Part shown: positions 1 to 11,642 of the stretch, piece after piece
Layout of the letters: each line of letters starts with the position of its first letter
Position numbering within the stretch: the first letter of the stretch is position 1
Assembly: GCF_020520425.1 (NCBI RefSeq)
Contig: NC_079487.1
Coordinates: forward strand, 104,256,141-104,320,140
From: Spinacia oleracea
Lineage: Eukaryota; Streptophyta; Magnoliopsida; Caryophyllales; Amaranthaceae
Reading direction: 5' to 3'
Length of the DNA: 64,000 nt
Translations under genes and position numbers: made by a program
The notes under the pieces: model-generated
Databases searched by the model: none
What the model was told of the DNA's origin: nothing
Seen by the model: only the letters and a program-made list of their open reading frames with translations

Positions 1-659
1 GAGGATAAAATATCATATGAGATAGAATATTTTAACAAACTTTGTGTTGAATATGTTTTTAATTAAGTCGAGAGAACTATAGACATTTAAATATAAGTAT
101 TGTTTTGCACAAAGAGTTTCTTTTAAAATGCAAACTGCATGAACTAATTTAAACAAACAAGTTTAGCTAGAGAACAAAAATGGTATTCTTGTGTCATCAA
201 CTAAAATATAACATCATGTAACGAAATACGGTTGGAAATTAATGGTTTGGAAAATATCCGGTGTTATATCAATCACATTACTAACGTGATATTATTTTCT
301 TAATATTAAGCCGTATAAAAAATTCTCATGAACGTAGTATGCATTATTTATGACGTTAGATAGAAAGGAAGAAAAAAAAAAACTAATACAATAAATGTTG
401 TTTAATTAACTTATGCGGCGTTATGTTGCTTTTTAGAATTTTTATTCTGTTAGGTCACATTTTTTCCCATTTATTTAAGTGTAGGTAATGGATAGCGCGC
501 GTACTTCACATGATAATTAGCGAATAACATGATTAATTATATTGTGTTCACGTTTTATTATTATAGGGTACATTAGCGAATGACATGAGTAACTTATGTA
601 ATGTTCATGTTGATTATTGTAGGGTATATTTTGTTCAGGATTATTGTATTTTATTCAAG
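1..659. other. Intron or upstream sequence of the WAT1-related gene
   Basis: No coding exon was recognised here. The sequence lies directly upstream of an internal exon of the transporter gene and is probably intron. Two imperfect direct copies of about 55 bp (around 517-570 and 571-626, both containing TTAGCGAATRACATGA and ending in TAGGGTA) lie just before the exon. Confidence 0.5.
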
Positions 660-2247
660 GAGTTGTAATGAAAGTAAGAGGCCCCGTTTTCGTCACAGCT
701 TTCAGTCCTCTGTGCATGGTTATCGTAGCTATTTTGAGTGCAATTTTTATGGCAGAAAAGACCTATCTTGGAAGGTAATCTTCTTAATTCTCACTATATT
801 AATAATTTACTCTTACTTTTTACGCCAATAAAAAGTTTAAAGTTTAGCCTGTAAAAAGGTGTTAAATACAAGTACACTTTTCAATGACAAGGTTGCCTTG
901 TGTGAGAATTTTACGTTCCTTACATTTTTTTTCCAAAATTTGGTAAAAAAAATAAAAGTAATTATGTTAAAGAATATTTACAAGTTGAGATTAGTTATCC
1001 AATATTTTTTTTAAAATAGTAAAAAAATAAGAAGAATAATGAATTGAATAACATATTTCTTTTGAGTGCGTATAAGACACAAAAGCAATACAAATTATAA
1101 AAGGAGAAGACGGATATAATTGTACCCTTGAACTATTGTGTATAATGTGTTGACGGATATAACTATTAGACCAACACATTATTGATGATGAACAACATAT
1201 AAAAGAATAACACATTATTTATGTCATCGAGTTTACGTTTATTTTTTTAAAAAAAACAGAAAAATACAATAAAAGTTAGGATAGTCTTCTCTCAAGACTA
1301 TATCCTAACTTATCGAAAGATAAAAAATAAGAAAATTTACTATCTATATACTCGCTCCGTCCCGGAATACTCGACCCGGTTTGGCCGGCACAGAGTTTAA
1401 GGGATTTGAATTGACTTATTTAATTTAATAGGTAGTAGTTGATAGTGGGGTATTATTTTATTGTAGTTAGTGGGAGGTGGGTTAAGAGGTGGGGTTGGGG
1501 GAGAGTAGGGGTTGAATTTTTAATTATTTTTTGTGTGGAGTAGGGGGTAGGCGGGTTAATAGGGGTGGAGTGAGAAATGATATAATATTGTTAGAATATT
1601 TCCATTTTTAGAAACAGGTCAAGTATTAAGGGACGGCTCGATAAGGAAAACAGGTCAAGTATTCCGGGACGGAGGGAGTATGAGTCAATTTCTTGGTGTG
1701 TCTGTATACGATGATCAAGTTTCCGTTGAGGAAGCCTTGGCCCTTGCCCAACACACTATTTTTTAAATTTCTTTTTTTTCGTGTGACATAAAACACTCTA
1801 TTTTCATAAGTATCTTAACAACTCAATTTTCTTGCCAAGTGGACCCTAATTTGTGTGCTATTTTGTGTGGGCCATCTTGATTCTTGTGTATTGAGGTCAT
1901 TTCTTGTGGGGAACTAATAAGAAAATAGTTTGTTGTTCAATAAAGATTTTACTTTAATTTTTGTAATGTGACTCGATCATGAATTGACTAGGAAATGGGA
2001 GTGGTAAATACATGAAGGCAACTAATTAATTAAACATAAATTTAATTAAATTTGCAGGTTACTTGGTGCAATTGTAATTGTGGTAGGCTTATACATGGTG
2101 ATTTGGGGTAAAGGCAAAGATTATGACATTCCTCCACCTCATGAAGCCCAAAAAATTGACACACAAATTCAATTACAAGAACAAGAGAAGGATCCCAACA
2201 ACAATTTTCAAGGATTGCAAATTAATCGAGATCATATTCATGTATAG
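660..2247 (+). CDS. WAT1-related / nodulin MtN21-type EamA transporter, last two exons
   Basis: Two exons of a multi-membrane-span EamA (drug/metabolite transporter) protein are visible. Exon 660-774 encodes KVRGPVFVTAFSPLCMVIVA, which is near-diagnostic for plant WAT1-related proteins, and ends in AEKTYLGR. Exon 2058-2247 begins by completing the split Arg codon, then reads LLGAIVIVVGLYMVIWGKGK and ends in a hydrophilic cytosolic tail at TAG 2247. The splice sites are GAAG|GTAATC and TTTGCAG|G, and the reading frame is kept. Earlier exons lie left of the window, so the gene is partial. Known members move auxin, amino acids or other small molecules at the vacuole or plasma membrane; the substrate here cannot be told. 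The 1283-bp intron holds a Stowaway-like MITE. Confidence 0.9.
1351..1678. mobile_element. Stowaway-like MITE in a WAT1 intron
   Basis: The terminal inverted repeat is CTCGCTCCGTCCCGGAATAC at the left and its near-complement at the right, flanked by TA on both sides (1349-1350 and 1679-1680). The right end is doubled: AGTATTAAGGGACGG occurs about 40 bp inside AGTATTCCGGGACGG. There is no coding capacity. Its transposase would be a Tc1/mariner type supplied in trans. Confidence 0.9.
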
Positions 2248-3085
2248 AGTTAATTTTTTCGTACTAATCAACAAAAATAATTGAGTAATTAAAATAATAA
2301 CCAACATTATTTTTGATGATTGATGGAGGAGATGGAGTCCAGTTTCAATTTTAAATTACATAAGTTATGTACGTATATATGGTGTACAAGTGATCCTATG
2401 GTGTACAACTTGATCACTTGTTTGTTGATTTTAATTTGTACGTACATTCTGCTAGTTGAGTTTTAAAAATGAAACATGGATATATCGTCTAATAATTTCA
2501 CGTACTCTGTATTAGAATACTAACCTTGTGTTAATGAAAAATCGACTTTGTTCATGGATAGACCAATATCTCTCATTAAAAGTTGTATTTGCTTAGTTAT
2601 TTGTGTGTTGTTGCTCATTTTTAAGTTTTTCAAGACTCAACAAAGTCTTCCCAAAACTGATACATTCTTGTTGTCGATCCCTATTGTGCCTGTTGTGCAT
2701 ACGCAAACACCCCCGATCGGCCATCGACCATCACTCTTGTCGCTAATATGCAAGAGTGCTCATTCTGAATCCACACCCTCAAAGTGCCTGTAATGGAATT
2801 GAAACCCCAATAGGCCAACCTTTAGGTTGAAAAAATGTTGACCTTTCCATTAGGCCGAGTTTATCTCGGTGATTGATTATGAAATTATGTGCTTTAAGAA
2901 GTCATTTAGTCGTAAACAAAAGCTCTAGATGAAAAGAAATTAATAAGCTCAGTGCCATGTTTGGTGATAGCATTTTTAGGTAGCATGTAACTCTTTAACT
3001 AGAGCAAACCGGCTAATTAGGAAATTTAGAAGTGTTTAATAGGATAATGGTTTAAGTAACGGGTAGTTATCGATAGAGCTAGATA
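2248..3085. other. Intergenic, 3' flank of the transporter gene
   Basis: I see no gene. An 81-codon open frame at 2548-2793 has no recognisable domain and no supporting gene structure. Confidence 0.5.
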
Positions 3086-3637
3086 TAGGGATGGCAACGG
3101 GTAGGATCTGGACCGGTCTCTAGGATCCAGATCCAGATCCGTTTTTTAGGCAAGGATCCAGATCCTATCCGGATCCGTTGGGTAATGAAATTGAGGATCC
3201 AGATCCAGATCCGACGGATCCTACGGATCCGGGTCCAAAACGGATCCAAAATGGATCCTAACTTATTTTTTCATCAAACGACCCTAATTTTCATTTTAAC
3301 CTTAAAACATAGTTTAATTAAACTTCAATAACAACACTATTTGTCCATACAAGCATTCACTAAAATCAAATTTAACAAATCCAACATAAATAATATTAAA
3401 AGTTCAACAAACTTCAATAATGCTACAAATCTTAAGTCTTTATTTTTATATTTTAATTTTAATTTTTATAAAAATGGGTAAACGGATCCGGATCCGGGTA
3501 ATGACTTAGGACCCGATCCAGATCCGTTTTTAAAACCAATAATCCAGATCCTACCCGGATCCGTCGGGTCCAAAAATTGAGGATTCAGATCCGCTAAAAA
3601 CGGATCCGGGTCGGGTCCATTACCACTGCCATCCCTA
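3086..3637. mobile_element. Non-autonomous hAT-like element
   Basis: The element begins TAGGGATGGCAACGGG and ends in the inverse, TGCCATCCCTA. It is flanked by a perfect 8-bp duplication GCTAGATA (3078-3085 and 3638-3645), the size hAT transposases make. The 552-bp body has no open transposase. Both halves are packed with GGATCC-containing repeats (GGATCCAGATCC, GGATCCGGGT) around an AT-rich centre, so the ends could fold back on each other. Confidence 0.92.
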
Positions 3638-3645
3638 GCTAGATA

Positions 3646-5130
3646 CTCCCTAGGACTTCGTATGTTATAGTAGTAACTACTAGTTTTTCTCAAACTTTTA
3701 ACAACATTAACGTTTCATTGTTTCAAAGTGACGGTTTCTTCTTTCCATTGAAATTGTGCCGACTGCCGAGTATAATTGTTTCACATAGTGACAATCGAAA
3801 GAAAGATAACAACAATTTAATATATGTTTGATTCCTTGTGCTAAGTGAAATTACACCAAACATGCATAGGAATATTTAATAAGACATCGTTAACTTTTCA
3901 AGGGAGAGATTCCGAATCTATGCCTATATTAAACTACTTTTACATTTACAATATTAAATGAGAGTTCTAGGCTTCTAGCCATGATGATCGTGACAACTAC
4001 TATTATAGAAACTTTATTGTAGCTACAAAAATGGGTAATTATTTGATGCATTTTAAATTATTCTTCGTGTTCTACTCCATGCATATCTTTAGGATAAGAC
4101 GTTGCTTGTAAGAACTTATCCGCCTTCAAACATAAATCATTCCAAATTAAAATGACCGACTTGATTTAAAGTTAATCTGTAATGGATACTGATTTATCGA
4201 ATATTAACAGTTACGTTAATTGACATGAATTGAATTGAAGTGATATGAATAGATGACCAATCGAATACCTCCTAGTACTAGGCACTAGCTACTAACTATT
4301 CATGAGTACTCAACATAATGGCTAGGTTAGAGCAAGTATTCTTAGGTTGGAGCCTTGGAGGTTGAAGCGAGGCTTGAAGTTTAGTGGCAACCTTTTTAGA
4401 TAGATCGTCGTAGGAGAGTCAAATTACATATAAGTCTGATATGGAGTATTATAAACCAACTGGTAATAGATATAGTAGCTCATCAATTTCATATGTTAAT
4501 CATTCTCCCTCTTATTTTATGTGGAACAATTAGTCTCGAGTCAAATGTGTATTTTATTCTTAACAGAGTGAGAAAAAAAGGTAAGATGAATGAAAAATAA
4601 GAAGACAAAAGTGGAATATTAATGTATTATTATGGTGGAAGACGTTGAGATGGGTAGTGTGTAGGCTTCAACTTGGATGCGATTAATGTAAAAGGGTTTC
4701 AAGTTGGAATGGAAAGGCCAAAGCGTAGGACATAAAACAAACGCTTTGGTGAGGAGTCATCTTCCATCATACATGCATGCATGATACAAGAAGATTCAAA
4801 TACTATTGAACAAGTGTTGCGTATCTATATAATGTTGTATTGGCAACCACATTTTTAAAAACAAATCTTGTTGCTTTTCTACTTTTATTGTCTATTTGTC
4901 TAAGCCACTCAAGTATTCAAATGTTGAAATTCGATGATTGAGATATAATGGATACACCTACCGTAGCTACATGTCATGTATAAGGGCGCAATACCGACGC
5001 AGTTCTTTTTCTTGCTTTTGGTAAAAGGAGTACGTAGTACATTAGCCCGGAGTCCTTCCACACTACTACACTAGGGTTACTCCTAAGTAATTACTGTCTA
5101 AAATGTAAAGTAGTTGGGGACTATTATAAG
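3646..5130. other. Intergenic
   Basis: AT-rich sequence without a recognisable gene, RNA or transposon end. Confidence 0.5.
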
Positions 5131-6667
5131 ATTCTATACTCATGGTGTTGCTAATTTAGTGACCAACATTTGCGATCCAATCCACTGCTCGATTAGCTTC
5201 TTGGTAGACGTGCTTAATATCCCAATTGTCGAAGAAGGTGAGAATATTCTTGATATCTTGAATAATGAAGTGAAGCTTTCACGCTTCTGTTCACTGCGTT
5301 AATGACCATCAAATTGTCTCCTCCAATACTAATATACTTGATGCATGTTGAGGCGTCTTGCTTCTTGGAGTCCTTTGTGAAGAGCACAATTGTTTCTGCC
5401 ATGAAAGCATGTGTAATGCCCAGATTGTGAATGTGGGCACTGACCGAGGCGCCATTGTTGTTGCGAATAATAAATTCTGTTGTTGCTGATGAAGTTTTGC
5501 ACGATCCGTATCCGTCAAAATTGAGCTTGAACGTACCCGGTGGAGGAGGATACCATCGAACTTGAATATGAGGAGTGTGGTTACTGTAGTGTTTGTGTGC
5601 GAGTGAAGTGAAAGAGGTGCCCTTAAATTGATGCAGGTTGATATAAGTTGAAGTTGCCATTCTTTATGGGCTATACTAGCCTTAAAGAAAACTCTATGAG
5701 TATTAAAATAACCATTGTTAAAAATGCATTCATTTCTTTCTATCCATAGAGCCCAAACATTAAATAAAAATTTACAAAGAGTTGTTTGGAAGTTTTTTAG
5801 ATACATAATGGTATTAAAAAAGTTATGGTGAGGGTTAGCGAACTCTAACCAAGTTTTAGTATTATCGAGTGTCCAAACCTGTTATGCAGTTGGACACTGA
5901 TAAAAAAAGTGATTAATAGTTTCAATGTAAGTGTCACAAAGAGGACAAACATCAAAAGGAAAAATATTCCTTCTAAAGATATTGTCCCGAGTAGGGAGAC
6001 TTTTGTCGCAAGTTTGCCAGAGGAAGATCTGGATCCTTGGTGGGAGTTCCAATTTCCAAATGCAACGAGATTCCCATTGGGGTTGATTATTTGGGATATC
6101 CTGAGCTAACCAGGTTATTGATTTAACAGAGAAAACACCCGAATTCGTGAGCCCCCATATAGGGGTGTCGTTTATGTCAAGTTGAGAGATAGGAATTCCT
6201 TTGATTTTTTGAACCATATCATGTGAAATGGTATTAAGGAGCTTTGAAATGTCTCATTCCTTTTATTGGAGAATGAAATCTAATACTACCTCCGTTTCAA
6301 AAAAATCTTTACAGTTACTATTTTCACGGACTCCAATGCAATATTTAACTACTAATATATCCAATTTCGTATGTGAAAAAATTATAAAAATTTGATATTT
6401 TGAAAATACATTCCGAGACCAATCTAACAAGATCTTACATGTAACGTTTTTATGTATATAATTGTGAGAATTTACGGTCAAAGTTTTTATACTTTGGACA
6501 CATTTTCCAAAGCGTAAAGAACTTTCTGAAACGGAGGTAGTACTAAGAGATTTATGTCTTCGGTATTGACGTGTCCGTTGAAAAAGGTCAACATATTAGT
6601 TTGAATAGTGCAATTGTCTACCCAAGTAATGCATAAGTTCAATAACAAGTACAAGTTGGCAAGAAAC
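5130..6667 (-). mobile_element. Decayed LINE (L1-type), C-terminal part of ORF2
   Basis: Minus-strand frames encode the C-terminal modules of a plant L1-type ORF2. At 5882-6217 there is a zinc-binding RT-associated domain (WKLELPPRIQIFLWQ, then CPLCDTYIETINHFFYQC). At 5140-5660 there is an RNase H-like domain (FKLNFDGYGSC, later VYQEANRAVDWIAN). The domains lie in different frames with stops, so the copy is dead. A Stowaway-like MITE at 6286-6540 interrupts the upstream part, and RT-like peptide resumes beyond it (around 6543-6640). The upstream RT and endonuclease domains are missing. Confidence 0.85.
6286..6540. mobile_element. Stowaway-like MITE nested in the LINE
   Basis: Inverted ends CTACCTCCGTTTC and GAAACGGAGGTAG are flanked by TA (6284-6285 and 6541-6542). 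The element is 255 bp and non-coding. Its position inside the LINE reading region shows that it arrived later than the LINE. Confidence 0.9.
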
Positions 6668-6670
6668 TTA

Positions 6671-7045
6671 GAGCATCAATTGTAAGGGTACCTCTTATTT
6701 ACCCACTCTTAATCTCTCTCTTCATCCACCTCATCACCCTCTCTTAATAAGAGTTATCTATCAAAAATCTAAAAAATAACTATCTCTTATTTACTCCCTC
6801 TTAAACAACTTTTACATGTATTTTCTATTAAAAAAAAAACAAAAATATCAAAAGCATGCACATTTTCCCCACAACCATCCACCTCACCCCCCTATTATTT
6901 TTAAGAGCTACCTCTTATTTAGAGGAAGTCTCAATCAACCTCTAAATAAGAGGTAGCTAAGAGTTAACTCATATTTTTTAAGAGGTAACTCTTAAATTTT
7001 CTCTCTCTTTAAGAGGGGGTTAAGAGTGGGTTACAATTGATGCTC
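6671..7045. mobile_element. Tourist/PIF-Harbinger-like MITE
   Basis: The inverted ends are GAGCATCAATTGTAA and TTACAATTGATGCTC, flanked by a TTA duplication (6668-6670 and 7046-7048), the 3-bp signature of PIF/Harbinger elements. The 375-bp interior holds short repeats of CTCTTATTTA and TAAGAGGTA that are complementary between the halves. There is no coding capacity. Confidence 0.9.
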
Positions 7046-7353
7046 TTACGCAACTTGTGACTTGAATGATGTGGAGGTCACAAAATCGAGCTCCATAAGT
7101 TGCATTAAGCTTGAGAATGGATCAATTAGTAGGCGTATGAATGAGGTTTTTGCGCGCCTAATAATTAAGACTAAGGACATGTGTACGATAAATCACACAT
7201 CCAAACACACTCTCTCTCAATTTGTAATTTGCTTGCGGCTTATTCAGACAAAAAAGTTTTATTGGGCTGTTTTTTAAATATTAAGTACGTCGATCAATTG
7301 GAATTTACTAACACCTACAACTCCCTTATCTTATTTTCTCGTAGTACTTCGTA

Positions 7354-7691
7354 CTTCCTCCGTCTCTTTTTGTTTTTTACGTTTGGTATTTTTCACACGT
7401 TTTAACGATTAATTAATTTTCATCGAGATTCCTCAATTCTTTTATTTAAACAAGATAAATTACGTTTATTTATAATGTTTTCACTTTTATCAAAATTCTG
7501 ATATTGGGAAATGAGAAAAATTTAATGTCCCAATGAAAAAGTGTGAAAATTTTAATGTCCCAATGAATTTAATTGGATACAAATTTTGATAGAATAATAA
7601 GTCATTTATGTGATAATATAAAAGGAAATGTAAAGAACATTTTGAAATACCAAAAAAGGAAAACGTAAAAAACAAAAAGAGACGGAGAGAG
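7354..7691. mobile_element. Stowaway-like MITE
   Basis: A long inverted end, CTTCCTCCGTCTCTTTTTGT, is matched at the right by ACAAAAAGAGACGGAGAGAG. It is flanked by TA (7352-7353 and 7692-7693). Short open frames inside are incidental. Confidence 0.88.
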
Positions 7692-7754
7692 TATTACAAT
7701 AGAAACAATACTAATAAGAAAATTAGTGGAAAGTACATTCTTTTTTAAGCAGTA

Positions 7755-8077
7755 CTCCATCCGTCCTAAAATTATAGTCTTGTTTAACTAAAAACACAGA
7801 TTTTAAGAAAAGTGAAATATAGTGTGTGGGAAATTGAAATATAGTACATTGATGATAAATTTGTATGAGAAAGTAGAATATAGTACTTGTAAAAAGGAAT
7901 GAAATACACGGGGAAATGGAATATAGTACATGAGGAGGTTTTCAATGCATTTTTTTTTGTGTGGTATCAAATGAGGGTAATATGAAAAGTATTTTTTATT
8001 CGAATAAAGAAACAAAATTCTAATTATAGGACACCCATTAAAATACATACATGACTATAATTTTGAGACGGAGAGAT
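7755..8077. mobile_element. Stowaway-like MITE
   Basis: The left end is CTCCATCCGTCCTAAAATTA and the right end is TATAATTTTGAGACGGAGAGAT, with TA on each side (7753-7754 and 8078-8079). It contains several dispersed copies of GAAATATAGTA. It is non-coding. Confidence 0.85.
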
Positions 8078-8564
8078 TACTACGTAACTTTTAGGGTAGA
8101 AAAGAAAAAGTACTACAAAACCTTTTAGTACTTGGTGTCCAAATTATGAGTACTTGATCATTTTAACTTGTATCATACTAGTTTTTATTCATATCTTGAT
8201 TCTTGACTCTTTGAGTAATCTGTTTTTTTACAAGTACTCGTTACATTTATCTAATACTTGTTGATTTTTTAAAGGCTCGATCAAAACGTTAAAGAAGCAA
8301 TAGGGGATAGGGATAGCCGGATAGGCATTAGGCAATATATACTCAATTGCTTTAATTTACAGTAATGTTTAAGCTTCTCCCACTCATGAAGTCGACTCAT
8401 GATGCTGCATGGATATAATCATTCAACTCATTCCACGAAACGCAGCACTTAATCTTCTTTTTCTAGGGAAATTGAAACCTTTGATTTTTGAAATTGTTGG
8501 TTTTGTTGTGGACCTGAAAATTCCAAAAAAATCAACCATAATATTAACTCACCTGGGACGGATA

Positions 8565-8745
8565 TAATGTTGGCTCAAGTGGTAAATAACTTGATGTCGC
8601 TAAAGGACGGTGTCGGGTTTGAATCTTGCTGTGTACAGAAAATTTTGATGGAGACTCGCCCACTATAAGCAAGGTGTGTGACACGGGTCGAATCCTGATT
8701 TAGTCGGATCTAAGCTCCAATGAACCTGGATGTGCTATGTACATT
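8565..8745 (+). mobile_element. tRNA-derived SINE-like sequence
   Basis: The motif TGGCTCAAGTGG resembles a Pol III A box and GGGTTTGAATC, about 50 bp later, resembles a B box. A second GGGTCGAATCCTG follows downstream. This order is typical of tRNA-headed plant SINEs. No poly(A)/(T) tail or target duplication was identified, so the boundaries are approximate. Confidence 0.55.
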
Positions 8746-8974
8746 AACTCATGTGGTGGTTTTTTTTTCTTTGAAGGGACATGGAAGAGTTGAAATCTTA
8801 TACTCGTAGGAAATACCCACTACACCTTCTAGTACGCTAATCTATTTCGAATTATTAGTGGCGCCTAGACCATGTAGTTAATTATGCTTTCTTATCATCT
8901 ATTGTGCGTAAATCCAATATTCCGTATTAACGAGGTAGTCGACCTTTCTAGCATTTACCATAAAAGAACTATGG

Positions 8975-9112
8975 CTCTTTGTTCACATAGCATTTGAGAA
9001 AATAGTTTTTTTTTGTTATTCGGAGAACATACAGCACGTGATAGCACTCTTTGTTCACATCGCATTTGAGAAAATAGTTTTTTGTTATTCGGAGAACGTA
9101 CCACACGTGATA
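8975..9112. repeat. Two tandem copies of about 68 bp
   Basis: Copies at 8975-9042 and 9047-9112 share CTCTTTGTTCACAT, GCATTTGAGAAAATAG and TTATTCGGAGAAC and end in CACGTGATAG. They differ by a few substitutions and the length of a T run. The CACGTG (G-box) core is therefore also duplicated. Confidence 0.85.
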
Positions 9113-9586
9113 GATTGATAGCACGTGGAGCAACAACTAGTCATCGCAAAAGGCACTATACAATGTAAGTAAACATTGACCTTGAATTCGAAGGCTCAAA
9201 AAAGAATAGTAAATTAAATTAATTCTTAATGCAAGTAAATAAATACAGAGTACATTTAAATTGTTGTAACTGCATTTTGTTATTGTAACTCCGTATTTGT
9301 TAACATAAATTTATTTTACCAATATACAAGTAATATTCGGTCGGCTCGGTTTTTGAAATTTTAAAAGTGTCAAACCAAAACCGGTAATTTTGACATTTTC
9401 TTTATGTTATGCTTTTTTATTCAGCTTCCCACATTTTCGGTTTTTAGTTTTTTCCTTCTCACGACCCTAATGATGCATATCCAATTCTATCACAAGTAGG
9501 GAACCTCGTGGGACGTCTTGTAATTCTGTAAGCAATGCTACACTAAGACTTTTATTTTTCAACCTATTCTTATTGTTTATTACTTA

Positions 9587-9621
9587 CTAGTTGTTGGACC
9601 GTGCGCTATCGCGCACGGTCC
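9587..9621 (-). mobile_element. Helitron-like 3' end (hairpin plus CTAG)
   Basis: An 11-bp perfect stem, GGACCGTGCGC / GCGCACGGTCC, with a 4-nt loop is followed on the minus strand by AACAA and CTAG, next to T. Hairpin plus CTRR is the usual 3' terminus of Helitrons. The other end was not found, so element size is unknown. Confidence 0.5.
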
Positions 9622-9726
9622 CCCAAGATATAAAAATCACCGATGTAAATAATGTCCAAATCACAACCCACAATCCCTTCCTTTAATTATTTGGTAGATT
9701 TATAAAATAAAGAATAAAACATAGTA

Positions 9727-10007
9727 CTCCCTCCGTCCCAGATGAGTTGTTACATTTTCCTTTTTCGTCTGTCCCTGATTAGTTGTTACACTTCTAAATT
9801 AGGAATGACCCCACAATTATTATATTGTCTCTCTTCCCACTAATTTTTTTTGTCCCCACGCCCTCTCTCATTCAATTAAAAAAAACCCAACTAACTCCTA
9901 TCACATCTACTTTTTCAATAAAAATAACAATTGATAACCACACTATTACTAATCGCATTAAACTGCGTGCCCAAGAGAGTGTAACAACTATTCTGGGACG
10001 GAGGGAG
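9727..10007. mobile_element. Stowaway-like MITE
   Basis: Inverted ends CTCCCTCCGTCCCAGATGAG and CTATTCTGGGACGGAGGGAG are flanked by TA (9725-9726 and 10008-10009). The left end is doubled: CCCAGATGAGTTGTTACA is followed by CCCTGATTAGTTGTTACA about 45 bp further in. Confidence 0.9.
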
Positions 10008-10009
10008 TA

Positions 10010-11642
10010 GTTACATGATGTAGTTTTAAAATCCTATTACATGTAAACATTTGCAAACATGGATTTAATAGACGAAAGAAAGATGTAGGCACTTACATGA
10101 CGTGGGTTCCACAGTGTTTTCTATTACATAGGTAAGCAAATGGTGCAATGGATATTTGTTAGGAACATGAAAATTCAAGCCTTTCATGTTCCTCTACAAA
10201 AACCCCCACCGCATAATTAATGTAGTTCAAAATAAGCAATGCAACATTAACATGGGTTGCTTGCAAAAGGCGTTATGCATATCACCGACATACACAGTTT
10301 TTCTAATACTTAGCTTTCCCACATACTAATTTGACATACTAATAATAGGTTTCACACAACAAAAGGGAGCCAGATAATAGCTTTCACACATAACCCAAGG
10401 TTGCCGAAGTTGATCACTTCTTAGGCGCAACAATCAAAGTCTTTTGGGCGTTATCCTCCAAAGTCTCGAAGGAGAGACATAAAAGATAGAGGAGCTGATA
10501 AAATTTGTCGAAGACAAATGAAAGATGGAGAGGGAAAATCGAGAAAGATTAGTATGGAAGATTAGGTCATTGCACAGGAAGGGGGAGCAGAAGGACGCAG
10601 GAGAACCAAGACAGGGAAGGGGGGCACATAGATCATATGTTTTAATGAAAAACAGACAGTTGGCCGGTCATGTGTGCAAGGAAAAGCGAATGGCAGGGCA
10701 ATAAATCGGGAAGGAATTCAAGGGTGTGGAAGTAATTCCACTATTCTTAAGGGGAGTTTAGAAGGCACTCCTTGCTATTTAAAGGGGTAGGATTTTTGTT
10801 AAAATCAGACCAGCTAAGAAAAATTTAGACCGGATCAAAAATAGTAAAAACTTACTCACAGAAAACATTTAGACAAGACACAACCAGACCAGGATAATCA
10901 GACTAGATCAAACGATAAATTAGAAAAATCATACCAAAACAGACGAAGAAAAAAAGCCCTAAGTACTATTCGGTTTGTTGCGGCCTCGTGGGGATATCAT
11001 CACGCATGAGCCGAGCCCAACCCAAGATGGCCCAATGTCTTGCTGTATGGCCCATTTGGGCAAACAATGAAGCCAGTTCTCAAGTATGGTCACTTGGTCA
11101 ATTAGTTAGACTTTTGGTCCACTTCAGTACTTGACTGAATTGTGAACTTCGCCTCTCTTTCAGTCTCAGACAAGCCTTCTTAGTTCTTACCATTTTTAAG
11201 GCTCCCTTGACTTTTTTTAGCACCACTTGGCTGACTTCCGCCTCTCAGATTTCCCGGTTCTTACAACTGGAAAGTTTGACAGGCAGCCCTTGAATTCATC
11301 CCCAATTCTAATATTATCAATGATTATTGCTGCTCCTGCAATTTCACCAATTCTTTCAATATTCTACTCAATTTAGCTTGTAATTCCCCAAAATTACATT
11401 GGTTTTAGGTCGGAATTTCAGCTATTGAGCGCCTGATCTCCGATGCAAAGATCTTGGATCATAATTTCTTCCATTTCGTCCATTGATTTTTAAAAATTAG
11501 GGTTCTTGGAGAAATTTTAGGGTTCCGAATCCCAAATTTTGAGATCTACTACTTGAATTTGCTCAATGCTTTGCCCCCCAGATAAAGGGGTTTGCTTCTT
11601 ATTGTGAGTTTTGGTTGTAATTGTTGGATAAAAGCAGCAACT
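10010..11642 (+). promoter_or_regulatory. Upstream region of the SEC23 gene
   Basis: No coding sequence was recognised. The last few hundred bases probably contain the promoter and 5' untranslated region, but no TATA box could be assigned. A 12-bp perfect inverted repeat, AGGAACATGAAA / TTTCATGTTCCT (10161-10193), could form a stem-loop and may be a remnant of a transposon end. Confidence 0.4.

Noticed and set aside
11592-11642. Upstream in-frame ATG for SEC23
   Set aside because: It would add 17 residues unlike the family. The MANLPES start at 11643 fits plant relatives better. Not excluded by sequence alone.
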